Shown here: positions 1 to 6,265 of the stretch, piece by piece
Numbering within the stretch: position 1 is the first letter of the stretch
How the letters are laid out: each line of letters opens with the position of its first letter
DNA from: Aliikangiella sp964411875
GTDB lineage: Bacteria; Pseudomonadota; Gammaproteobacteria; Enterobacterales; Kangiellaceae
DNA length: 6,281 bases
Direction: 5' to 3'
Assembly (NCBI GenBank): GCA_964411875.1
Contig: CAYPMT010000130.1
Span: forward strand, 1 to 6,281
The notes under the pieces: model-generated
Database searches by the model: none
What the model was told of the DNA's origin: nothing
Seen by the model: the letters and a program-made list of their open reading frames with translations, nothing else
Program-made: the position numbers and the translations under genes

Positions 1-821
1 CTAAAAAGCTTGATGCTATTCGCTTGATGGTAAGAACACTTGATAAGCCAGAGCGACAGGTTTTAATTGAGTCTCGTATTGTGATTGCCGATAGTGGTGT
101 TGATGAAGAAATCGGCGTTAGGTTAGGTGTGACTGATATAGGTAATTCTAGTGCTATTACTGGTACTTTGGGTGATACTGATACCACCAACTCAGGTAGT
201 ACCGCGCTTTTTAATGGTGAGGATGATCCGGGTAGAACTTTTGCTGTTGACTTGCCTGCTGAAAATCCAGCTGGAAGCATAGGTTTTACGATTGGTCGCC
301 TAGCGGAAGGAACAATATTAGATCTAGAGTTATCAGCTTTAGAAAGTGAAAACCGAGGTGAAGTTATATCATCGCCAAGAGTTATCACGACTAATCAAAA
401 AGAAGCGTTTATTGAGTCAGGTGAAGAAATTCCTTATTTAACGGCAAGTAGTGCGGGTAATACAACGGTTGTTTGGCGAAAAGCTGTTTTAAGTTTAAAA
501 GTGACTCCACAAATAACGCCAGATGATCGTATAATACTCGACTTGGTGCTTAACCAGGATACTCGTGGTGATAATGTAACCTTCTTTGGACCTGCGATTA
601 ATACTCGAGAAATTAATACTCAAGTATTAGTTGAGAATGGTGAGACAGTGGTCTTAGGAGGGATTTATGAACAACGTACTAATCACGATGTAACAAAAGT
701 TCCATTTCTTGGTGATTTGCCAGGTATAGGTGCTTTGTTCCGCTCGACTATAAATTCATCGGCTAAGCAAGAGCTACTCATGTTTGTCACGCCGAAGATT
801 GTTAAAGAATCTATTCGCTAA
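1..821 (+). CDS. pilQ: Type IV pilus secretin PilQ, C-terminal part (5' end outside the window)
   Basis: PilQ forms the multimeric outer-membrane channel through which type IV pili pass. The frame is open from base 3 to the left edge, and codons before the first possible start read KKLDAIRLMVRTLDKP, the usual PilQ run leading into RQVLIESRIV. The gene is therefore truncated by the window, not started at the TTG at 24. About 272 residues are visible: the end of the last N-domain, then the secretin domain with ENRGEVISSPRV, the EEIPY segment and the C-terminal signature VPFLGDLPGIGALFR followed by ELLMFVTPKIV. This is the core that makes the beta-barrel gate. The following aroK-aroB-damX order favours PilQ over other secretins such as GspD or a HofQ-type competence protein; HofQ is the nearest alternative name. 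pilMNOP are expected immediately upstream. An intrinsic terminator begins 22 bases after the stop. Confidence 0.95.
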   Translation, partial: KKLDAIRLMVRTLDKPERQVLIESRIVIADSGVDEEIGVRLGVTDIGNSSAITGTLGDTDTTNSGSTALFNGEDDPGRTFAVDLPAENPAGSIGFTIGRLAEGTILDLELSALESENRGEVISSPRVITTNQKEAFIESGEEIPYLTASSAGNTTVVWRKAVLSLKVTPQITPDDRIILDLVLNQDTRGDNVTFFGPAINTREINTQVLVENGETVVLGGIYEQRTNHDVTKVPFLGDLPGIGALFRSTINSSAKQELLMFVTPKIVKESIR

Positions 822-843
822 GTGTCTAGAATGTTTTTTATGG

Positions 844-864
844 ACCCGCTTAGGCGGGTTTCTT
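844..864 (+). terminator. Intrinsic terminator after pilQ
   Basis: ACCCGC (844-849) and GCGGGT (854-859) form a perfect 6-bp GC-rich stem with a TTAG loop, followed at once by TTTCTT. It stands 22 bases after the pilQ stop and 66 bases before aroK. It should end or attenuate pil operon transcripts before the aroK-aroB-damX group. Confidence 0.85.
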
Positions 865-875
865 GCATTAATATG

Positions 876-895
876 TTCTCAAAAGCATTTGAGAA
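876..895. repeat. Perfect 8-bp inverted repeat in the pilQ-aroK gap
   Basis: TTCTCAAA (876-883) and TTTGAGAA (888-895) are exact reverse complements around the 4-base spacer AGCA. With one bulged G (875) the dyad can extend by four more pairs, ATAT (871-874) with ATAT (896-899). There is no T-tract after it, so it does not look like a second terminator. It could be an operator dyad or a hairpin in the aroK leader. I could not pair it with a convincing -35/-10 set. The dyad is directly visible; any function is inference. Confidence 0.5.
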
Positions 896-921
896 ATATG
901 GTTTAAAGTGTTTGGGAAAAT

Positions 922-928
922 AAAAAGG
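922..928 (+). promoter_or_regulatory. aroK ribosome binding site, unusually close to the ATG
   Basis: AAAAAGG is the only purine-rich Shine-Dalgarno-like stretch near the start. It ends only two bases before the ATG at 931, which is too close for an ideal site, but five bases before the in-frame TTG at 934. This spacing makes the TTG a serious alternative start. Confidence 0.45.
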
Positions 929-930
929 TT

Positions 931-1452
931 ATGTTGAAAGGCAAAAGAAATGTATTCCTAGTTGGCCCTATGGGAGCAGGTAAAACAACTATTGGTAAAC
1001 AATTAGCACAGATGCTTCATTTGGAATTTGTCGACTCAGATCAAGAAATAGAAGCTCGCACTGGCGCAGCGATTGATTGGATTTTTGATATTGAAGGCGA
1101 AGATGGTTTTAGAAAACGTGAAAAGAATGTAATTGCTGAATTGACACAGCGCCAAAGTATTGTTTTAGCCACAGGTGGCGGTGCAATTATTGAGCAGGAA
1201 AACCGAACTTTCTTAGCCGGTCGAGGAATAGTGGTCTATTTAGAAACATCAATTGAGCAACAAGTAGAGCGAACACGTCGAGATACTCGACGCCCTCTAT
1301 TACAAAATGATGATCCCGAAGCAATTCTAATAGCATTACATAATGAAAGAGATAAGCTTTATCGTGAAATTGCCGATGTTATTGTTGCCACTAATGAAAA
1401 CTCAGTTAAAACGGTAGCTAATAAAATTGTGGCGCAGATTAGCCAAGATTGA
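931..1452 (+). CDS. aroK: Shikimate kinase
   Basis: The enzyme phosphorylates shikimate at the 3-hydroxyl with ATP, the fifth step of the shikimate pathway, in the cytoplasm. The 173 residues match the length of E. coli AroK and align along their whole length (KRNVFLVGPMGAGKTTIG). The Walker A motif is GPMGAGKT (12-19). Shikimate-binding residues are D37 in DSD, R61 in FRKRE, the GGG at 82-84 and R140 in NERDKLY. The LID segment carries RRPLL (120-124). Nothing essential is missing. AroK fits better than AroL because of this sequence and the aroB neighbour 59 bases downstream. The start is uncertain by one codon: the TTG at 934 would give MKGKRNVF, which lines up exactly with E. coli MAEKRNIF and has better ribosome-site spacing. 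The gene follows a terminator, so it needs read-through or its own promoter. Confidence 0.96.
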   Translation: MLKGKRNVFLVGPMGAGKTTIGKQLAQMLHLEFVDSDQEIEARTGAAIDWIFDIEGEDGFRKREKNVIAELTQRQSIVLATGGGAIIEQENRTFLAGRGIVVYLETSIEQQVERTRRDTRRPLLQNDDPEAILIALHNERDKLYREIADVIVATNENSVKTVANKIVAQISQD

Positions 1453-1511
1453 GGTTTACTCTAGGCAGTTATCGCATTAATATTGCTCCAAATTACTGAG
1501 GGTAACTATTT

Positions 1512-2591
1512 ATGCGTCAATTAGCCGTTGACCTAGCTGAACGAAGCTATAATATTTATATTAATGACGGAATTTTAAATCAATCCAGTTTATTAGAGAA
1601 TTACTGTCAAGGCGATAATTGCTTAATTCTATCTAATCACACCATAGCACCTTTATATCTTGAGCATCTCAAGAATACTCTACCATCAAAAAAGGTGTTT
1701 GATTATTTAATTCCCGATGGCGAATCACATAAAAACCTTACACGTTATAGTGAAGTATTAGATTTCCTAATTAAGCAAGGCTTTAGACGCAATGATACCT
1801 TAATTGCATTAGGTGGCGGTGTTATTGGAGATCTTGGTGGGTTTATTGCTGCTAGTTATCAGCGAGGAATGGGGTTTATTCAAGTGCCAACGAGTTTATT
1901 GGCCCAAGTTGATTCTTCTGTAGGCGGCAAGACAGCAGTTAATCATCCTTTAGGTAAAAATATGATAGGGGCATTCTATCAGCCTCAAGCAGTTTTGATT
2001 GATACTTTAACTCTAGATACATTACCTGAAAGAGAGTACTTTTCGGGCTTGGCTGAAGTGATTAAATATGCCATGTTAGGTGAAGAGCGAATTAGAAGGT
2101 TACTACTTGAACAAACCCAAGCGGTATTACAAAGAGATAAAAAGGTTTTGATGGATTTGGTTTATTACAGTTGCTCTAAGAAAGCACAAGTTGTAGCCAG
2201 TGATGAAAAAGAAAAAGGTGTTAGAGCACTATTGAATTTGGGCCATACTTTTGGACACGCTATTGAGCGAGTCACGAATTACAAAACTTATTTACATGGT
2301 GAAGCCGTGGCAATTGGTATTAAAATGGCAATTAATTTATCAATAGCTAAAAAAATGATTTCTCAAACACAAGCAAAAGTTTACGAAGAGCTTTTAGTTA
2401 AGTTGAAACTACCAATAAAAATTTCTGAGCAAGTATCGGTTGAATCGATACTTGAGGCAATGAAATTAGATAAAAAAAATATCAATAATTATTATCGATT
2501 AGTTTTACCAAACGATAAAGCTTGCGAAATTATAGAAGAAAAGGATATTGAGTTAGTAAGTCAAGCTATAAGGTTGCAGTTAGCTGGTTAG
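1512..2591 (+). CDS. aroB: 3-dehydroquinate synthase
   Basis: AroB converts DAHP to 3-dehydroquinate, the second shikimate-pathway step, using NAD+ and a divalent metal, normally zinc. The 359 residues are close to the 362 of E. coli AroB. The Rossmann-like N-terminal half has DGESHK (69-74) and the NAD-binding GGGVIGDLGGF (101-111). The substrate region is QVPTSLLAQVDSSVGGKTAVN (124-144), with K149 and N150 in GKNMIGAF. Expected metal ligands are all present: E182 in GLAEVIKY, H245 in NLGHTFGHA and H262 in YLHGEA. The ATG is preceded by GAGGG (1498-1502) with nine bases between, a good ribosome site, and the protein N-terminus needs no extension. It lies 59 bases after aroK and 36 before damX on the same strand, with no terminator seen in either gap, so co-transcription is likely. 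Confidence 0.97.
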   Translation: MRQLAVDLAERSYNIYINDGILNQSSLLENYCQGDNCLILSNHTIAPLYLEHLKNTLPSKKVFDYLIPDGESHKNLTRYSEVLDFLIKQGFRRNDTLIALGGGVIGDLGGFIAASYQRGMGFIQVPTSLLAQVDSSVGGKTAVNHPLGKNMIGAFYQPQAVLIDTLTLDTLPEREYFSGLAEVIKYAMLGEERIRRLLLEQTQAVLQRDKKVLMDLVYYSCSKKAQVVASDEKEKGVRALLNLGHTFGHAIERVTNYKTYLHGEAVAIGIKMAINLSIAKKMISQTQAKVYEELLVKLKLPIKISEQVSVESILEAMKLDKKNINNYYRLVLPNDKACEIIEEKDIELVSQAIRLQLAG

Positions 2592-2614
2592 TTATCATTA
2601 TTGGTTAAGTGTTA

Positions 2615-2618
2615 AAGG
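2615..2618 (+). promoter_or_regulatory. Ribosome binding site fixing the TTG start of damX
   Basis: AAGG, within TAAAGGTAAA, lies nine bases before the TTG at 2628. No in-frame ATG or GTG lies nearby, and the Walker A motif starts 31 codons in. Site and protein layout therefore agree on the TTG. Confidence 0.6.
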
Positions 2619-2627
2619 TAAACCCTA

Positions 2628-4295
2628 TTGAACAATTATATCAGTGTACACAAAACTCAACTGCTAGATTCACTGGAAAGCCAAGTCTTTTATGCGAATT
2701 TGGCTAGCGTCGTTATAGGTGAAAGTGGTCTTGGAAAAACATTTCTTATTAAGAGTTTATGCCTAAGGTTAAAAAATCAAGTTGACCTAGTTAAAGTTGA
2801 TGCTGAAAAAATCTCTGAGCAGATTGAAATTGATCAAAAGATCATTAAGCAACTCGATTTGAATACCAATTCCCTAAAAGAATGGTTAGAAAACAAAGTA
2901 AGCTCGACTCAAACACAGTTAGAATTTAATAAAATTCTTTTAGTTATTGACAATGCACATATTCTAACGGAAGAGTGTCTCGACTATTTATTATCTCTTG
3001 CTAAAGTAATAACAAACCAGAATCAAAACTTAATTTATTTACTTTTGGTTGGAGAGTCGGAGCTAGCACCAAAACTAAATGCTACTCCAGTACTTAAACA
3101 ACAGCCTGATTTCTGTGTTGTCTTTGAGTTACAGCCGATTGAAATTGATGAAACAAGGCATTTAATTGCGGATTTCCAGGACTTGGATGTGGAAGCTGCA
3201 GAGCTTCTATATGATAGTCAAAAGTTTGAGTTTTTTTGGAAGTTGAGTAGAGGTATTCCAGGCAAGCTGCATTATCAACTTCATCGCTGGTTAACAGAAA
3301 CGGAAAAAAATAACGAGCCTTACCAAAAAATTGAAGATGAGAACAAAAAGAATAATCAATTGATACTATCAATTGGTTATTCTTGTTTAGCATTATTGTT
3401 AATTTTAGTGCTTGTTTATCAAGATGACATTAATGAATTATTTCTTACTGAAGAAAACAATCAACCAGAGATTGAATTTATTGAACTACCCTTACCTCAA
3501 AATGCCCCTTCTCAGAAGACATTGAACCAACAAACCATTGATAATGATTTAGGTGATAGTAATTCAGATGAGAATAATTCAGAAGGTAAGAGCTTAAGCG
3601 ATAAGTTGTTGGCTGAAAAGGGGCTAATTGGTAAAGAAGCCCCATCTGTTTTACTGACTGATAACACAACTGAATTTGACGCTGAAAAGCTGAAGTTTAA
3701 CGATAAAACCTCCCAAAAGACTAAAGTTTCCCAGAATACAAATGCTTTCCAAGAGGGGGGTAATCAAGAAGCGGCTAAAACAGAAATAACAGATTTAAAT
3801 GTTGTAGATGAGACCCGTAAACCGAAAAACTTAATACAAAATAATGATGGTGACACATCAATTTCAAGTCAGCCAAAGCGAGTAACAGATATCGCTAAAA
3901 AACCAATAGAAGCTGATCAAGTTAAACAAGAAAGTAAAAAAATAAGTGAGGTCTTGGGAAAAAGTGAGCCAATAGCTGAAGGGTTTCAGTTAATGCAAGG
4001 TGAAAGAGCACTATTAACCAAACAGCAATCAGGCTTTCTTCTGCAGTGGGTTGCGGTTAGTCAATTAGAGTCAGCTAAACGGTTTGTTTATAAGCACCCG
4101 TTAAAAGATCAGATGTTTATATTTAGGCGTAAGCAAAAAGCGGGTTATTTTTATCTTGTTGCCAGTGGAGACTATCAAACTCGACTGCTTGCGGATGAAG
4201 CCCGTGCTAGTTTTACTTTAAAAGGTTACCCTGGTAATCCCTGGATAAAATCATTTAAGTCGGTTCAGCAAGACATTAAAGCGCTCAATAGTTAA
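2628..4295 (+). CDS. damX: DamX-type cell-division protein: ATPase domain, one TM, SPOR domain
   Basis: DamX is an inner-membrane division protein whose periplasmic SPOR domain binds septal peptidoglycan stripped of stem peptides. This 555-residue form has an N-terminal ExeA-like AAA ATPase domain, which E. coli DamX (428 residues) lacks but many gammaproteobacterial relatives carry. Visible parts are Walker A GESGLGKT (31-38), a Walker B-like strand KILLVIDNAH (102-111), LLLVGESEL (138-146) and LSRGIPGKL (206-214). A transmembrane segment follows at about 245-264. Then comes a long Asn/Lys/Glu/Gln-rich linker (about 266-465) and the SPOR domain (about 469-545). The end, NPWIKSFKSVQQDI, closely resembles NPWAKPLRQVQADL of E. 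coli DamX. The Walker B Asp (108) is followed by Asn109 where a catalytic Glu is usual, so hydrolysis may be weak or absent. The start is TTG with a good ribosome site. It is placed directly after aroB, as in E. coli and Pseudomonas. Topology should be N-in, C-periplasmic. Confidence 0.9.
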   Translation: MNNYISVHKTQLLDSLESQVFYANLASVVIGESGLGKTFLIKSLCLRLKNQVDLVKVDAEKISEQIEIDQKIIKQLDLNTNSLKEWLENKVSSTQTQLEFNKILLVIDNAHILTEECLDYLLSLAKVITNQNQNLIYLLLVGESELAPKLNATPVLKQQPDFCVVFELQPIEIDETRHLIADFQDLDVEAAELLYDSQKFEFFWKLSRGIPGKLHYQLHRWLTETEKNNEPYQKIEDENKKNNQLILSIGYSCLALLLILVLVYQDDINELFLTEENNQPEIEFIELPLPQNAPSQKTLNQQTIDNDLGDSNSDENNSEGKSLSDKLLAEKGLIGKEAPSVLLTDNTTEFDAEKLKFNDKTSQKTKVSQNTNAFQEGGNQEAAKTEITDLNVVDETRKPKNLIQNNDGDTSISSQPKRVTDIAKKPIEADQVKQESKKISEVLGKSEPIAEGFQLMQGERALLTKQQSGFLLQWVAVSQLESAKRFVYKHPLKDQMFIFRRKQKAGYFYLVASGDYQTRLLADEARASFTLKGYPGNPWIKSFKSVQQDIKALNS

Positions 4296-4351
4296 TTATT
4301 TAAACAGTACTAAGTTAGTCTGAATCTGAACCAGGGCTAGCGATAAATTAT
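4296..4351. other. Convergent gap between damX and the zinc-ribbon gene; no clear terminator
   Basis: These 56 bases separate two converging stop codons. I see only a small odd-centred palindrome, ACTAAGTTAGT (4309-4319), and a near-direct repeat of CTGAA (4320-4330). No GC-rich stem with a T-tract is present on either strand, so transcription may end elsewhere or depend on Rho. Confidence 0.5.
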
Positions 4352-4774
4352 TTAGTCCCTTATTTTGCTACGGCGCTCGCCACAAAAATAACAAACAGAA
4401 TCAAGTACCGTTGAAGGACAGACTTCAGTCAGCGTTGGAGGTAAATGGTTCAAGTCAGTTTCACATCGATTACATATTGTGACTAGCCTTTTATCATCTG
4501 TCGATGTAGAGCGAATAAAATAAGGATGCATAACCTGTTTTGTAAAGAAGGGTTTAAACTTGTTTTGTTCTAATCGATCAGATTCCGAGTCAATCCAGCT
4601 ATCCACGGTTTCTTGATTAACAAATTTTTTATAGTAAAGAGGCTTTAGCTCTGCTTTGTTCATAGCATGATAAAGCTTTTCTGTTTGTTTTTTATCTTTA
4701 GCGACGCCGTAATAGATATTTTTTTCTTTTGAAGAAACTGAATAAAGTAAAACAATAGGAGCTTCATTTTTCAC
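4352..4774 (-). CDS. Hypothetical protein with probable C-terminal zinc ribbon
   Basis: I do not recognise this 140-residue protein. It looks soluble, with no signal peptide or membrane segment. The N-terminal 90 residues are mixed, Lys/Tyr-rich and show no known motif (for example IYYGVAKDKKQTEKLYHAMNK at about 20-40). The C-terminal part holds CNRC (101-104), a single Cys119 and CYFC (128-131) followed by GERRSK. Two CxxC knuckles 23 residues apart are typical of a structural zinc site, and the protein ends nine residues later. The start is GTG at 4774. It is supported by AAGGA (4784-4788 on this strand) nine bases upstream, and by an in-frame stop just beyond, which excludes a longer form. 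The next internal Met is residue 38. A good ribosome site, paired cysteines and the lack of any overlapping better gene make it a real gene. It converges with damX and diverges from hemE. Function is unknown; a zinc-binding adaptor or nucleic-acid binder is only a possibility. Confidence 0.75.
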   Translation of the reverse strand: MKNEAPIVLLYSVSSKEKNIYYGVAKDKKQTEKLYHAMNKAELKPLYYKKFVNQETVDSWIDSESDRLEQNKFKPFFTKQVMHPYFIRSTSTDDKRLVTICNRCETDLNHLPPTLTEVCPSTVLDSVCYFCGERRSKIRD

Positions 4775-4836
4775 TTTCGAATGTCCTTAATATCCCTAGA
4801 TATGGTTAAACAAAAATATAAATTTTGTCTGGTCAA

Positions 4837-4842
4837 ATTATA
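4837..4842 (-). promoter_or_regulatory. Possible -10 element for the zinc-ribbon gene
   Basis: Read on the minus strand this is a perfect TATAAT, 62 bases before the GTG start. The -35 position at 17-base spacing (4860-4865) reads TTAATT, a poor match to TTGACA. In such AT-rich DNA a chance TATAAT is easy to find, so this is tentative. Confidence 0.3.
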
Positions 4843-4988
4843 TTGTCTTAGTTATATAGAATTAAATCTTTATCTTAGAGCTAACAACCTAACTTGGTTA
4901 ACACTATAAAGTTTAATATTATTAATCTCAAGTAATGTTTTGTTACACCCCAAACAAATCTTATTGATTCTTAAGTAAAAATCCTTGA

Positions 4989-5017
4989 TTTAAAAGTTTT
5001 TATAGCTGGGTTAGAAT
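4989..5017 (+). promoter_or_regulatory. Candidate sigma-70 promoter for hemE
   Basis: The -10 element TAGAAT (5012-5017) matches TATAAT at five of six bases. At the ideal 17-base spacing the -35 is TTTAAA (4989-4994), four of six against TTGACA. A better-looking TTGATT (4985-4990) is 21 bases away, which is too far. Transcription would start near 5024 and leave a leader of about 30 bases. The match is by eye only. Confidence 0.5.
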
Positions 5018-5053
5018 AGCCGTTATATTTTATAAGCAGTGATTTGAAAAACT

Positions 5054-6112
5054 ATGTTATCTAACCAACGTTATTTAAAAGCCGCTTTATCGCAAGTTGT
5101 CGATAAAACTCCCGTTTGGATGATGCGCCAAGCAGGGCGTTACTTACCTGAGTATCGAGAAATCCGTCAGCAAGCAGGTGACTTTATGGCGCTTTGCACC
5201 AACCCTGAACTAGCTTGTGAGGTTACTTTGCAACCTTTAAGACGTTATGACTTGGACGCAGCGATTTTATTTTCAGATATTTTAACGATTCCAGATGCCA
5301 TGGGGCTAGGTCTTTATTTTAAACCCGGTGAAGGGCCCGCTTTTCAAAAAACAATTAAGCAAGTATCAGATATTAATCAACTCATTATTCCTGATACTTT
5401 TGATAAGTTGAGTTATGTGACTGATGCAGTCAGCTTAATTCGAAAATCCCTCAATGGTAAAGTGCCATTGATTGGCTTTTCCGGCAGCCCATGGACTTTG
5501 GCAACTTATATGGTTGAAGGTGGTTCGAGTAAAAACTTTGCGCTTGTAAAAGGCATGCTATTTGAGCAACCAAAAGCCATGCATCAGTTATTGGATAAGC
5601 TTGCTCAATCTGTCATTGCTTATCTTAATGCACAAATTGAATCAGGCGCTCAAGCCGTCATGATTTTTGATACCTGGGGCGGTGTTCTATCCACTCAAAA
5701 CTATCAAGAGTTTTCACTTAATTACATGCAACAAATCATTGCTGGTTTAAAGCGTAATTATCAAGGTGAACAAATTCCTGTAACACTTTTTACTAAAGGT
5801 GGCGCCGGTTGGTTGGAGCAAATGGCCGAGACTGGTGCGGATTGCTTAGGCCTTGATTGGACCGTTGATATTAACCAAGCCAGAGAGCGGGTAGGCCATA
5901 AAGTTGCTTTGCAAGGTAATATGGATCCTTGTGTGCTTTATGCAAGCCCAGAACGCATAAAACAAGAAGTCGGGGATATTCTTGCTAAGTTTGGCCAAGG
6001 TAATGGCCATGTATTTAATTTAGGTCATGGTATCCATCCAGCCATAGAACCTGAGAATGTCAAAGCTTATGTGGATGCAGTGCATGAGTTGAGTGAGAGT
6101 TATCACTCATAA
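5054..6112 (+). CDS. hemE: Uroporphyrinogen decarboxylase
   Basis: HemE removes the four acetate carboxyl groups of uroporphyrinogen III to give coproporphyrinogen III, a cofactor-free step of heme synthesis in the cytoplasm. The 352 residues match the family (354 in E. coli), and the similarity runs end to end. Signature one is PVWMMRQAGRYLPEYR (20-35), with R25 and R29 at the substrate site. Catalytic D75 sits in ILFSDILTIPDAMG. Signature two is GFSGSPWTLATYMVEGG (141-157), with Y152. The C-terminal NLGHGI contains H325. No key residue is missing. The ATG fits the family N-terminus (NQRYLKAAL against NDRYLRALL in E. coli), although the ribosome site before it (around GTGATTTG) is weak. The gene appears monocistronic: a candidate promoter lies upstream, the neighbour is divergent, and terminator-like dyads follow. 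Confidence 0.97.
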   Translation: MLSNQRYLKAALSQVVDKTPVWMMRQAGRYLPEYREIRQQAGDFMALCTNPELACEVTLQPLRRYDLDAAILFSDILTIPDAMGLGLYFKPGEGPAFQKTIKQVSDINQLIIPDTFDKLSYVTDAVSLIRKSLNGKVPLIGFSGSPWTLATYMVEGGSSKNFALVKGMLFEQPKAMHQLLDKLAQSVIAYLNAQIESGAQAVMIFDTWGGVLSTQNYQEFSLNYMQQIIAGLKRNYQGEQIPVTLFTKGGAGWLEQMAETGADCLGLDWTVDINQARERVGHKVALQGNMDPCVLYASPERIKQEVGDILAKFGQGNGHVFNLGHGIHPAIEPENVKAYVDAVHELSESYHS

Positions 6113-6135
6113 GAAGATACGTATAAATTTATATT

Positions 6136-6162
6136 TCAATTCACATGTGCATTGATTTTTTT
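6136..6162 (+). terminator. Near-perfect palindrome plus T7 tract after hemE (weak terminator or operator)
   Basis: Bases 6136-6155 form a 20-bp dyad with nine of ten pairs matching around a central CACATGTG; the one mismatch is T6141 against C6150. It is followed directly by seven Ts (6156-6162). As RNA the hairpin is AU-rich and interrupted by the mismatch, so its termination strength is doubtful. The symmetry would equally suit a protein-binding site. Confidence 0.4.
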
Positions 6163-6188
6163 ATATCATGGAAGTATTGTATTCTGAG

Positions 6189-6218
6189 TATGGGACGATA
6201 GTCTCATATGGTTTTTTT
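6189..6218 (+). terminator. Likely intrinsic terminator downstream of hemE
   Basis: TATGGGAC (6189-6196) pairs with GTCTCATA (6201-6208) around a GATA loop: eight pairs, one of them G-U. Three bases later come seven Ts (6212-6218). It lies 76 bases after the hemE stop and is the better of the two candidates there. Confidence 0.6.
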
Positions 6219-6265
6219 ATAGGGTTATAGGATTAAAGTTAGATAGGTTACAGGATAAGTTTAAG
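6219..6265. repeat. Two imperfect tandem copies of a 23-24 bp unit
   Basis: The unit starting ATAGGGTTATAGGAT (6219) recurs as ATAGGTTACAGGAT (6243), followed by TAAAGTT and AAGTTT respectively. The 11-base core GGTTAYAGGAT (6223-6233 and 6246-6256) differs at one base, and its copies are 23 bases apart. Two copies are visible before the window ends 16 bases later, so whether more follow is unknown. Confidence 0.4.

Larger units (their letters stand above)
4775..5053. other. AT-rich divergent intergenic region before hemE
   Basis: This 279-base stretch has no plausible gene in either direction. It must hold the promoters for the zinc-ribbon gene (leftward) and hemE (rightward). Minor structures are a weak AT-rich dyad, TTTGTT (4939-4944) with AACAAA (4953-4958), and two copies of TTGTCT (4825-4830 and 4843-4848) spaced 18 bases apart. 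I see no tRNA, riboswitch or terminator in it. Confidence 0.6.

Noticed and set aside
24..29. TTG/ATG at 24-29 as the real start of the first gene
   Set aside because: The frame stays open to the left edge, and the upstream codons (KKLDAIRL) continue the PilQ family sequence, so the gene is cut by the window.
3094..3393. A 99-codon open frame on the minus strand inside damX
   Set aside because: It lies wholly within the well-supported damX coding region, has no recognisable motif, and reads like the antisense of the ATPase domain.
3478..3669. A 63-codon open frame on the minus strand inside the damX linker
   Set aside because: It is antisense to the low-complexity Asn/Glu-rich linker; its Tyr/His/Leu-rich composition is what that reverse complement would produce.
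4372..4381. GGCG/CGCC hairpin near the end of the zinc-ribbon gene as a terminator for damX
   Set aside because: It has only four pairs with a two-base loop, is followed by ACAAAAATAAC rather than Ts, and is explained by the Gly-Glu-Arg-Arg codons of the gene.
4831..4836. TTGACC on the minus strand as the -35 of the zinc-ribbon gene
   Set aside because: No acceptable -10 element lies 16-18 bases downstream of it.
4817..4842. TATAAATTTTG and CAAATTATA as an operator dyad
   Set aside because: The arms need a two-base insertion to pair and are simple AT-rich sequence, so chance is a sufficient explanation.
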